From an uncultured Bacillota bacterium (lineage in GTDB: Bacteria > Bacillota_I > Bacilli_A > Izemoplasmatales > UBA1188), in NCBI GenBank assembly GCA_937907585.1, contig CALCVH010000169.1:1-10994 (forward strand): a stretch of DNA of 10,994 nucleotides, written 5' to 3'. Position numbers and translations under genes: made by a program. Of this stretch, positions 1 to 5,766 are shown piece by piece. Position 1 is the first letter of the stretch, and each line of letters opens with the position of its first letter. The notes beneath the pieces were generated by a model, which did not search any database, was not told where the DNA came from, and saw only the letters and a list, made by a program, of their open reading frames with translations.

Positions 1-57
1 ATTTATATTAGAATAGTTTTTATATAATACATTTAAAGCATTATTATCATATATCAT
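1..57 (-). CDS. Start of an unidentified protein, cut by the window edge
   Basis: An ATG at 57-55 opens a frame that stays open to the window edge (19 codons). The peptide begins MIYDNNALNVLYK and is too short to assign to a family. It counts as a real gene start because a GGTGGTG Shine-Dalgarno-like sequence lies about 8 nt upstream (64-70) and a plausible sigma-A promoter lies just before that (84-113). The upstream gene is closed off by a terminator at 152-180. It is therefore probably a separate transcription unit, not the end of the operon to its right. Function unknown. Confidence 0.6.
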   Translation of the reverse strand, partial: MIYDNNALNVLYKNYSNIN

Positions 58-83
58 TGTCAATTCACCACCGTTAATATTAT

Positions 84-113
84 TTTATAAGATTTATTGT
101 GGGAAATTAACAA
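84..113 (-). promoter_or_regulatory. Putative sigma-A promoter for the left-edge gene
   Basis: On the minus strand, TTGTTA (113-108) and TATAAA (89-84) are separated by 18 nt. The predicted 5' leader of the gene starting at 57 is about 20 nt. The -35 matches consensus at four of six positions, and the surrounding A+T richness makes chance matches common, so this is only a fair call. Confidence 0.45.
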
Positions 114-151
114 TATATTAGTATTTTTTAATTATTAGTTTTGATGCAAAT

Positions 152-180
152 AAAAAGAGATGATTCAAGTCATCCCTTTT
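152..180 (-). terminator. Rho-independent terminator after the FtsZ-like gene
   Basis: On the minus strand an 11-bp stem (180-170 with 163-153) encloses a 6-nt loop and ends in a run of five T. One stem pair is G-U when read on the minus strand but a C-A mismatch when read on the plus strand, so the hairpin is built for minus-strand transcripts. It lies about 48 nt past the stop of the FtsZ-like gene. Confidence 0.8.
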
Positions 181-227
181 CGATTTAGATAATATGTTCT
201 TACTCTATACGCTTATATTATAGTCAT

Positions 228-626
228 TTATTCTTTATAAGAAAATATAGCTTGAATTTTGAATGAATCTTTTAGACTATCATCTATCCCTACTCCAAAT
301 ATAATATTTAGATTAGGACTAATTGATTCTTTAATATTAGATATTAATAAATCTATATCAGTCAATTTTAAATTAGTTGATGAAGATATTTTAATTACGC
401 ACTGATTTGGAGTTAAATCATTGAATTTTGTATATTCAAAATTTTCATTTAAATCTGTAATTGTTTTAAAAATTGTACCTGTAATTTCACCATTTAGAAC
501 TTCTTTTAAATCTTCAATGTCCAGTTCGATTAATTCAGGATTTTTGAACATATCTTCTAGTTCATTTACTAATCCATGTTTTTCAAATAAATCAATCTTA
601 TTTCCAAGTTCTTTTCTTAAATCCAT
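228..626 (-). CDS. Stand-alone FtsZ C-terminal-domain protein (no GTPase domain)
   Basis: A 132-aa protein that looks like the C-terminal half of FtsZ. Residues ~14-41 match the end of core helix H7 and the T7 synergy loop (ELIELDIEDLK against GLMNVDFADVR in E. coli FtsZ). The two catalytic Asp positions (E. coli D209, D212) are kept as D36 and D39, and the Asn before them is Glu. Residues ~73-130 match the C-terminal beta subdomain (KISSSTNLKL, then NIIFGVGIDDSLKD, against NITGGTNLSL and NMIFGSVINENLKD in Bacillus). The tubulin-signature GTP-binding domain is absent, as are the linker and C-terminal peptide that bind FtsA/SepF. I chose the ATG at 626 over the one at 641 because a GGAG at 639-636 sits 9 nt upstream of it. 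The gene has its own promoter and terminator and follows ylmE. Known of the family: the T7 loop inserts into the neighbouring subunit's nucleotide site. Inferred: it may cap or tune FtsZ filaments. It could instead be a decaying ftsZ copy, though the frame is intact. Confidence 0.75.
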   Translation of the reverse strand: MDLRKELGNKIDLFEKHGLVNELEDMFKNPELIELDIEDLKEVLNGEITGTIFKTITDLNENFEYTKFNDLTPNQCVIKISSSTNLKLTDIDLLISNIKESISPNLNIIFGVGIDDSLKDSFKIQAIFSYKE

Positions 627-635
627 ATAAATAGT

Positions 636-639
636 CTCC
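636..639 (-). promoter_or_regulatory. Shine-Dalgarno site that decides the FtsZ-like start
   Basis: GGAG at 639-636 lies inside the reading frame that would begin at 641, 9 nt before the ATG at 626. No SD-like sequence precedes the ATG at 641 (the leader there reads AAATAATTGA). This favours the shorter, 132-aa product. Confidence 0.6.
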
Positions 640-659
640 ATTCAATTATTTGTGTATCT

Positions 660-688
660 ATTTTAACATTCAATTAATATTGATACAA
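660..688 (-). promoter_or_regulatory. Extended -10 promoter for the FtsZ-like gene
   Basis: Minus strand: TTGTAT (688-683), 17-nt spacer, TAAAAT (665-660) preceded by TG one base upstream, giving an extended -10 (TGTTAAAAT). The predicted start near 653 leaves a short leader before the ATG at 626. It lies wholly within the gap after yggS, so the FtsZ-like gene can be expressed on its own. Confidence 0.6.
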
Positions 689-704
689 TAAAATAATATA
701 TTTA

Positions 705-1313
705 TTAATTAAATAGAATTCTTCCTAGTCTTAAATGGGTTGAACCTTCTTCTAGCGCAATTTTATAATCATTAGACATACCCATTGATAGATATTTAAG
801 ATTATATTTTTCTTTTAATTCATGAGCGTGATGGAATACTTTTTTTATTTCTTCTTCATTATCTATATCCGCCATCACCATTAACCCTACAACATCTATG
901 TTTTTATATTCTTTTAGTTTATCTATAAACAAAGGAAGTTCATATTCACTAATGCCTGTTTTATTATCGTTATCTACTAGTTTTATTTCAATAAAACATT
1001 TGAGCGGAGAAAGCCTATATTTATTTATTTCTTCAGCTAATTTTATCGAATCAAGAGAATGAAGATAATCTATTTTATTAATCATTTTCTTAACTTTATT
1101 TGTTTGAAGATGGCCTATAAAATGCCAGATAATATTTAGATCTTTTAGTTCATCATATTTATTTAAAAATACGTTTACTCTATTTTCCGCAAAGTTATTT
1201 ATTCCATAATTAAAGAGCTCTTTCATTGTTGAAGAGTCAACATATTTTGTAGTGGCGATAATAGTTTTACCGTCGCATTCTTTTAATAATTCTTTTATTT
1301 TTAATTCATTCAT
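705..1313 (-). CDS. yggS: YggS/YlmE-type PLP homeostasis protein
   Basis: Member of the YggS/PROSC family, single-domain cytoplasmic proteins that bind pyridoxal phosphate and keep vitamin B6 and amino-acid pools in balance. The PLP lysine is K23 in IIATTKY. Other family motifs in order are NFAENRV, WHFIGHLQTNKVK, LVDNDNKTGI, and LSMGMSNDY followed by GSTHLRLG near the C-terminus, which forms the phosphate-binding site. At 202 aa it is shorter than the usual ~225-230: the N-terminal helix before the first strand is about 10-15 residues short, and the protein ends soon after the LRLG motif. Its SD is weak and a hairpin (1328-1347) lies just upstream, so expression may depend on reading through from degV. 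In many Bacillota this gene (ylmE) lies between ftsZ and sepF; here it is followed by an FtsZ-like gene. Confidence 0.9.
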   Translation of the reverse strand: MNELKIKELLKECDGKTIIATTKYVDSSTMKELFNYGINNFAENRVNVFLNKYDELKDLNIIWHFIGHLQTNKVKKMINKIDYLHSLDSIKLAEEINKYRLSPLKCFIEIKLVDNDNKTGISEYELPLFIDKLKEYKNIDVVGLMVMADIDNEEEIKKVFHHAHELKEKYNLKYLSMGMSNDYKIALEEGSTHLRLGRILFN

Positions 1314-1320
1314 ATCTTAA

Positions 1321-1347
1321 AAGAATAGAACTCTCTAGTGAGAGTTC
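1321..1347 (-). terminator. Hairpin between degV and yggS (attenuator or weak terminator)
   Basis: A perfect 8-bp stem, GAACTCTC/GAGAGTTC (1347-1340 with 1335-1328), with a 4-nt loop, is followed on the minus strand by the T-rich TATTCTTTT. It fills most of the 39-bp gap between the degV stop and the yggS start. The broken T tract suggests partial termination, or an mRNA processing or stability element, more than a full stop. Confidence 0.45.
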
Positions 1348-1352
1348 AATAA

Positions 1353-2198
1353 CTATTTTCTAATATAAAGTATACCTATGCACTTTTCACCACAGTGTGT
1401 GGAAATTACACATCCTGCGAGTGTTGACATAATGTTTTCACTAGGCATTACTTCACTTAATTTTTCACGTATATATTTTTCTTCTTCATAATTGAAAGAA
1501 TGAGTAATCATAACGTGATCAGGATCAACCAATCCTTTTTCATATTTATCTTTAAAAGCGTTGATCATTTGATCCACACCTTTATGGAAATTCATAGATA
1601 TTCTTCCAACTTTTAATTCGCCTTTATTCATCACTATTGTTGGGTGAATATTTAATACCTTTCCTACGAAATATGTTAATCCAGAACATCTTCCACCTTT
1701 TCTTAAATGTTCTAATGTATCAATGATAAATGAACATTCTGTTTTAGGTGTTATGTCTTTCATTTTTTCAACTATTTCAGGTGCGCTTAAACCTTCTTCG
1801 ACAAATTTTTGAATCTTGAATACTTGAAGCCCTATAGCGCTTGATAGATTTAAAGAATCTATACAATATACGTTTGGCATATCGCTAGAAGCTTGTAAAG
1901 CATTAGCGTAAGTAGACGATATTTTAGAGCCAATTCCTATATAGATGATATCGTATCCTTCGTTAGTGTATTTAGTGAATGTTTCTTTAAATACCATAGG
2001 AGAGATTGCGGAACTCTTAGGAAGTTCTTTCTTCTCTTTAATTAAATCATAGAGCCTTCTTGTGTCGATGTCGTATCCATCTCTATATGATTCTTCTCCA
2101 AAATTAACTCCAAGTGGCAAAACATCGATACCCTTTTCTTCTAGTATGTTAAAGGGGATATCGCAGGTAGAATCTGTGATCAATTTAATTTTATTCAT
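1353..2198 (-). CDS. DegV/FakB-type fatty-acid-binding protein
   Basis: A full-length (281 aa) DegV family protein. Family members (FakB) hold a free fatty acid and present it to the kinase FakA, which makes acyl-phosphate for phospholipid synthesis. Visible landmarks are the N-terminal ITDSTCDIP (residues 7-15), KSSAISP (61-67, the Ser-rich stretch that contacts the carboxylate), IGIGSKISSTYANA (87-100), the IDTLEHLRKGGR signature (159-170) and the C-terminal STHCGEKCIGI (266-276). The C-terminal loop carries an unusual Cys pair, C269 and C272; family members more often have a Gly/Pro-rich loop here. The SD is GGAG, 10 nt before the ATG. It is cotranscribed with an acyl-ACP thioesterase three genes upstream, consistent with fatty-acid traffic. 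Substrate and partner kinase are not shown in this window. Confidence 0.9.
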   Translation of the reverse strand: MNKIKLITDSTCDIPFNILEEKGIDVLPLGVNFGEESYRDGYDIDTRRLYDLIKEKKELPKSSAISPMVFKETFTKYTNEGYDIIYIGIGSKISSTYANALQASSDMPNVYCIDSLNLSSAIGLQVFKIQKFVEEGLSAPEIVEKMKDITPKTECSFIIDTLEHLRKGGRCSGLTYFVGKVLNIHPTIVMNKGELKVGRISMNFHKGVDQMINAFKDKYEKGLVDPDHVMITHSFNYEEEKYIREKLSEVMPSENIMSTLAGCVISTHCGEKCIGILYIRK

Positions 2199-2222
2199 TT
2201 TTGTGCTACTCCTATAAAATTA

Positions 2223-2453
2223 TTAACGTGTGAAATGTGAAAATCCTATGCAAAATAATGCGAATAGAACAACTGCTCCAATTGATATAAATAATAATGG
2301 TAATGTAGCTAATTTAAAATATAACGCTACAGTTATTATTGAAGCAGATAAAGCAAGTATCGCTCCAAAACATAATAATGTTAATTTAGCATTTGAACTT
2401 TTAGAATGACTTCTTTCAAGTGAGTCACTAGAATTATTATAATTGTTAGCCAT
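2223..2453 (-). CDS. Small two-helix membrane protein, unknown function
   Basis: A 76-aa protein not recognised as a known family. Residues 1-22 are polar and rich in Ser and Asn. Two hydrophobic segments follow, at about 23-47 and 50-72, joined by a very short turn, so it is probably an alpha-helical hairpin in the membrane with the tail on one side. The start is well supported: AGGAGGAG overlaps the stop codon of the upstream DUF1294 gene (TAG GAG GAG AT ATG), which suggests translational coupling. degV follows after 24 bp. Its place in a run of envelope genes suggests a membrane role, but nothing in the sequence says which. Confidence 0.7.
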   Translation of the reverse strand: MANNYNNSSDSLERSHSKSSNAKLTLLCFGAILALSASIITVALYFKLATLPLLFISIGAVVLFALFCIGFSHFTR

Positions 2454-2461
2454 ATCTCCTC

Positions 2462-2761
2462 CTACATGATAAATGTTATATAAAGAAGACTCGCAAAAGT
2501 TAAAATTTCAAATAGTAAGCTAGTATAGATTACAAAAGAAAAATACTTTTTATCAGTCTTATGGTGCGCAACTAATCTACCGATTAAAGAACCAAGTGCG
2601 CCAAAGAATACCGCAATAAATAGGAGATGTTTTTCTTTTATTCTCATCATTCCTTTTACTGCACGCTTCTTATCATTTGAATACATGATCATTGCGATTA
2701 ATGAATTTAAAATTATTAACGCAAAATATCCAATAACAATGAATTTTAAATACTCTTCCAT
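2462..2761 (-). CDS. DUF1294 family membrane protein
   Basis: A 99-aa protein of the DUF1294 family, recognised from the motif order NDKKRAVKGMMRI, then HLLFIAVFFGALGSLIG, then HKTDKKYF (about residues 29-74). Three or four hydrophobic stretches are visible: about 5-27, 45-63 and 73-98. The family is widespread in Bacillota and has no settled function. The ATG overlaps the stop of the thioesterase by one base (TAATG), and an AAAGGAG lies 8 nt upstream, so the two are translationally coupled. The gene ends in a TAG that is part of the SD of the next gene. Confidence 0.85.
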   Translation of the reverse strand: MEEYLKFIVIGYFALIILNSLIAMIMYSNDKKRAVKGMMRIKEKHLLFIAVFFGALGSLIGRLVAHHKTDKKYFSFVIYTSLLFEILTFASLLYITFIM

Positions 2762-3501
2762 TATTTTTTCTCCTTTGAAATAGTGGCGTTTATAACTATT
2801 TTATTGTCCTTGTTTATTACCACGAACTCATCAGTTTCATTTAATTCTTTTTTATAGAATGACATTACTTCATTCTCGTATGCAGGCGATTTGTAGTTGA
2901 TTTCAACTTTAGTGACATTATATTCATTTAGTTCATTTGTAGAATATAGGCTAAATAGAACTCTTATGTATTCTGCATTATTTAAATGTTTTCCTAGATC
3001 TAAATCTGTAGAAACTATCTTATATTCATATACTTTTTTATATTCACTAATATCAACGTTATATTTAGAAAACTCAGTTTCTAATTTTGGTTTATCTAAA
3101 ACATATTCTATATTAGATGGATATACTTCTCTAAATTGAACAGGTCTTTTAGTTAAGAAGTTTATTACAGTCCACTCAGTTTTTCCTTGAACTAGTAATT
3201 CTCCTTTAAAATCATAGATATTATAGTTTCTATCACATCTTAATTTAACTGGTTCAGATGGAAATGTTTCTAGAATAATATTATCATTAACATAAGGTCT
3301 ATTTTTGAATTCTACAATAGTTTTTACCGCAACCCAAAACATATTTTGTTTAATTATAGAATGGTATCCAACACCTAATATATCAGCGTGACATGTTGCG
3401 ATATCTTGGAAATATTTAAATGTTGAAGGAACACTTAAATGTCCATTAAAGTCACAATCCGACAAATATACCAATCTATTTTCATTTAGATACGCTTTCA
3501 T
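2761..3501 (-). CDS. FatA/FatB-type acyl-ACP thioesterase
   Basis: A 246-aa double-hotdog protein of the bacterial acyl-ACP thioesterase group, which hydrolyses acyl-ACP to free fatty acid and ACP in the cytoplasm. Hotdog 1 spans about residues 5-130 and starts with the family signature SDCDFNGHLSVPSTFKYFQD (14-33). Hotdog 2 spans about 158-240 and has STDLDLGKHLNNAEYI (164-179), matching the plant DLDVNxHVNN motif. Asp168 and His172 are kept, but the usual Asn is Gly170, and the stretch where plant enzymes have Glu-Cys reads S205-P206. The substrate or catalytic details may therefore differ. The SD is weak; the ATG sits one base after the upstream stop (TAA T ATG), so translation is probably coupled. 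With DegV downstream, it could supply fatty acid for rephosphorylation by a Fak system. Confidence 0.85.
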   Translation of the reverse strand: MKAYLNENRLVYLSDCDFNGHLSVPSTFKYFQDIATCHADILGVGYHSIIKQNMFWVAVKTIVEFKNRPYVNDNIILETFPSEPVKLRCDRNYNIYDFKGELLVQGKTEWTVINFLTKRPVQFREVYPSNIEYVLDKPKLETEFSKYNVDISEYKKVYEYKIVSTDLDLGKHLNNAEYIRVLFSLYSTNELNEYNVTKVEINYKSPAYENEVMSFYKKELNETDEFVVINKDNKIVINATISKEKK

Positions 3502-3502
3502 A

Positions 3503-4000
3503 TTACTTTGAAGATGTAAGAGTATAAATCTGAGCTAAAAGAGAATTTAGTTTAGCGACATCTTCTATGAATGCCTTAGTTTCTTCTTCTTTTGTTAATT
3601 CAGGTTTGCGCATCTTATCAATTAGTTTTTTACATAGATTTAATGCTTCATCACATTCTGAAAGCGATGTTTTTTCTTTGATGATATCAACATCAACTAA
3701 TAAAGTTTCAACTAAGTTGTACACTTTTGGAATTCTTGATAAAGGATTCTTTATAGTAGACATTTTTGTGTATTCTTTTCCAAGTTTAATTTGAAGTCTA
3801 TTAAATCTTTTATGATGGTTGTGGCGACTTACAAAATATAATACTAATAATGCGATTGATAAAGCGAATACTGAATACCAAATTATTAGAGTTTTAGTAT
3901 CAAAGAAATTAGTAGTTTGTTTTATTTCTTCAGTTGCGTTTAGTGTATCTTCTGTAGTAGTAACTGACTCAGCTAGGAATAGTAAAAATAGTTTATTCAT
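3503..4000 (-). CDS. Unknown single-pass membrane protein
   Basis: A 165-aa protein I do not recognise. A short hydrophobic N-terminus (residues 3-10) could be a weak signal peptide. It is followed by a Thr/Glu-rich segment (13-30), one clear transmembrane helix at about 37-58, and a basic stretch RHNHHKRFNR (59-68). The rest (70-165) is charged and probably helical, with a pattern fitting a small helical bundle or coiled coil, and carries two Cys (C116, C123). The basic flank after the helix suggests a cytoplasmic C-terminal domain. It starts 2 bp after mscS, with AGGAGA in the end of mscS 10 nt upstream, and the thioesterase begins 1 bp after its stop. This places it between a channel and a lipid enzyme in one mRNA. 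It could be a regulator or scaffold for either; no function is claimed. Confidence 0.75.
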   Translation of the reverse strand: MNKLFLLFLAESVTTTEDTLNATEEIKQTTNFFDTKTLIIWYSVFALSIALLVLYFVSRHNHHKRFNRLQIKLGKEYTKMSTIKNPLSRIPKVYNLVETLLVDVDIIKEKTSLSECDEALNLCKKLIDKMRKPELTKEEETKAFIEDVAKLNSLLAQIYTLTSSK

Positions 4001-4002
4001 TA

Positions 4003-4809
4003 TTAGTTACTCTCCTTTTCTTTTTTGATATTTACATCTAATTGGTTGTAGTCTATTGAAATGTTATTCTTATCTAATTCATCAATAATCTTTTCATTTA
4101 GATTGAATAATAAATCCCAATAATCATTTCCCATACACCAACATCTTGCGGTAAAGATTAAATCTGAATCCCCGTATTTTAATAATCTACAAGTAGGTTC
4201 TGGATTCTTTAAAGTTAACTTATCACTCTTTAATACATCAACGATTACTTTTTTCACTAATTCTCTATCGCTCTTATATGATACTGGAACATCGATAGTG
4301 ATTCTTCTTACTGGATTTCTTGAAAAGTTCTTAACTGGGCTTGAGGCAACTGTTGTGTTTGGCACTAACAACATTAATCCATCAAAAGTTTTTAAAGTTG
4401 TGGCCATTATTGTTACCTTTATTACTGTGCCTTCTACGCTACCTATTTGAACATATTCACCTTCAACAAAGTATTTGTTGATTATTACAAGTACACCATT
4501 TACTAATCCAGATAAAACATCTTGTAAAGCTAAAGATATACCAAGAGATAGAACAGACGCTAATGTTACAGCGTTATCTGTAGTAATACCGCATAACCTT
4601 AATACTACTATAACTAACACTACATATAGTAAGATTTTGAATACAGATAATATGAAGTTAGGTAAAGTTCTTTCTTTAAATCTTTTAATTATCCATCTTC
4701 TAATAGCGCTAGTTAATACTTGAATAAATAAATATAAAAGTATGACTAATGAGATCGATTGTGCAAGGACGACACCACCGCTTCTAAGCCAATTTAAAAA
4801 TGATTCCAT
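4003..4809 (-). CDS. mscS: MscS-type small mechanosensitive channel
   Basis: A 268-aa MscS family channel (E. coli MscS is 286 aa) that opens under membrane tension to release solutes in hypo-osmotic shock. Three membrane segments are visible: TM1 at about 13-36, TM2 about 51-72, and TM3 about 78-115. The pore helix carries the Gly/Ala packing pattern SVLSLGISLALQD followed by GLVNGVLVI. The middle beta domain (about 114-175) contains VEGTVIKVT and the family PN motif (LLVPNTTV, 147-154), followed by the alpha/beta C-terminal domain. I start it at 4809 and not at the in-frame ATG at 4839: AGGAGG (4819-4814) lies 4 nt before 4809, 4839 has no SD, and starting there would overlap the permease. 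It is cotranscribed with a metal exporter. Confidence 0.92.
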   Translation of the reverse strand: MESFLNWLRSGGVVLAQSISLVILLYLFIQVLTSAIRRWIIKRFKERTLPNFILSVFKILLYVVLVIVVLRLCGITTDNAVTLASVLSLGISLALQDVLSGLVNGVLVIINKYFVEGEYVQIGSVEGTVIKVTIMATTLKTFDGLMLLVPNTTVASSPVKNFSRNPVRRITIDVPVSYKSDRELVKKVIVDVLKSDKLTLKNPEPTCRLLKYGDSDLIFTARCWCMGNDYWDLLFNLNEKIIDELDKNNISIDYNQLDVNIKKEKESN

Positions 4810-4817
4810 AAATCCTC

Positions 4818-5705
4818 CTAAAAGCCAAATATTAAACATACTGCATACCCAATTATTAACGAAGATAAGAAACAGATTAATAAAATAGGTATGGTTGTTT
4901 TCTTTTTATTATTTTTAATTAAATATATTAATCCTAATCCAGAATTAACAAGTAATCCTGATAAGCACGCTCCAAAACTTATGTTATTCATAATAAATAA
5001 TTCAGTTATTATAACGCTTGAAGCGCAGTTAGGAATTAAACCAATTAAGCATGAGAATAGAGGTGATAAATATTTGTTTGATTCAATAAAGTTAGATATA
5101 TTATCCTCTCCGATAAATCCAATTAAGAATCCGAATATAAGATTAATTATTAATACATATACAAATATTTTTAAACTGTGTTTTAGTGGATGTAGTAAGT
5201 ATTTATCAACTTTAGATTCTTTTTCATCATCTATCTTATGATGACAACATCCTGTATGGATTTCATCTTCATGTTTACAGTTATGAAGATGTAAATCAAT
5301 CTCTTTTCTTTTTCTATATACTAAATCAACTAGATATCCAATTAAGAAGCCTACAACAAATTTAGTTCCAACTAGTATTAGTGCGTATAAACTTTTTTCA
5401 TTATGGGATGCGATTAGTAATGGAATCGCTTCATCACTACAAGATAAGAATATCGCAACAAGTGTACCCATAGTGATGTGTTCTTTAATATATAAGTCAC
5501 TGCCTATAATACTAAAACCACATTCAGGAACAAGTCCAAATAAAGAACCTAATAATGGATTAATTTTATGATTATCTTTGAGTCTACCAGATAACTTATT
5601 TTCAAATAAAGAAAAAATAATGTGTAAGAGTAACACAATAGCGAAGACTATTAAACTATCTTTAAGCGCATCGAGTAATATCTCGAATACTTCTTCTTTA
5701 CCCAT
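4818..5705 (-). CDS. ArsP_2-type putative heavy-metal exporter permease
   Basis: A 295-aa polytopic protein matching the putative 10-TM heavy-metal exporter group (ArsP_2; also annotated as arsenic or manganese efflux). It is an internal duplication: GLVPECGFSIIGSDLYI (57-73) in the first half mirrors GLIPNCASSVIITELFI (222-238) in the second. Each carries a Pro-x-Cys in a membrane segment (P60-C62 and P225-C227), a likely part of the transport path. The halves are joined by a cytoplasmic-looking loop (about 132-168) dense in His and Cys (H139, H141, C143, H145, H150, C153, C154, H155, H156), which probably binds metal. SD AAAGGAGA lies just before the ATG. It heads the second operon behind a possible promoter at 5733-5741. 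The transported ion cannot be read from the sequence. Confidence 0.85.
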   Translation of the reverse strand: MGKEEVFEILLDALKDSLIVFAIVLLLHIIFSLFENKLSGRLKDNHKINPLLGSLFGLVPECGFSIIGSDLYIKEHITMGTLVAIFLSCSDEAIPLLIASHNEKSLYALILVGTKFVVGFLIGYLVDLVYRKRKEIDLHLHNCKHEDEIHTGCCHHKIDDEKESKVDKYLLHPLKHSLKIFVYVLIINLIFGFLIGFIGEDNISNFIESNKYLSPLFSCLIGLIPNCASSVIITELFIMNNISFGACLSGLLVNSGLGLIYLIKNNKKKTTIPILLICFLSSLIIGYAVCLIFGF

Positions 5706-5732
5706 CTTTTCTCCTTTAACTGCGTCCTTAAT

Positions 5733-5741
5733 ATCTTATCA
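5733..5741 (-). promoter_or_regulatory. Possible extended -10 for the exporter operon
   Basis: On the minus strand TGATAAGAT (5741-5733) fits an extended -10 (TGnTAnnnT), about 28 nt before the start codon. No good -35 lies at the right distance. The gap between the hydrolase stop and this gene (5706-5766) is the only space upstream of the exporter where a promoter could lie outside coding sequence. Confidence 0.35.
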
Positions 5742-5766
5742 TATAATAACTAAAAATTTATAATTT

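Noticed and set aside
138..167. CRISPR repeats or insertion-sequence ends in the A+T-rich gaps
   Set aside because: No repeated unit of 20 or more bases with regular spacing, and no transposase fragment or target duplication, is visible anywhere in the window.
58..227. The left intergenic stretch as a riboswitch or small RNA gene
   Set aside because: Beyond the terminator at 152-180, a promoter and an SD for the left-edge gene, I see no conserved structured element; the leader is too short for a known riboswitch.
421..630. Plus-strand open frame opposite the FtsZ-like gene
   Set aside because: It is antisense to a gene with a clear family match, has no SD or promoter, and its Ser/Phe-rich composition is the usual antisense shadow of Glu/Lys codons. 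The same holds for the other plus-strand frames in 2897-5763.
228..641. The FtsZ-like protein being SepF
   Set aside because: Its position after ylmE suggested this, but the sequence lacks SepF features and matches the FtsZ T7 loop and C-terminal subdomain (NIIFGVGIDDSLKD) instead.
4810..4839. mscS starting at the ATG at 4839
   Set aside because: It has no SD, would overlap the exporter gene, and adds ten residues before a start (4809) with a strong AGGAGG.
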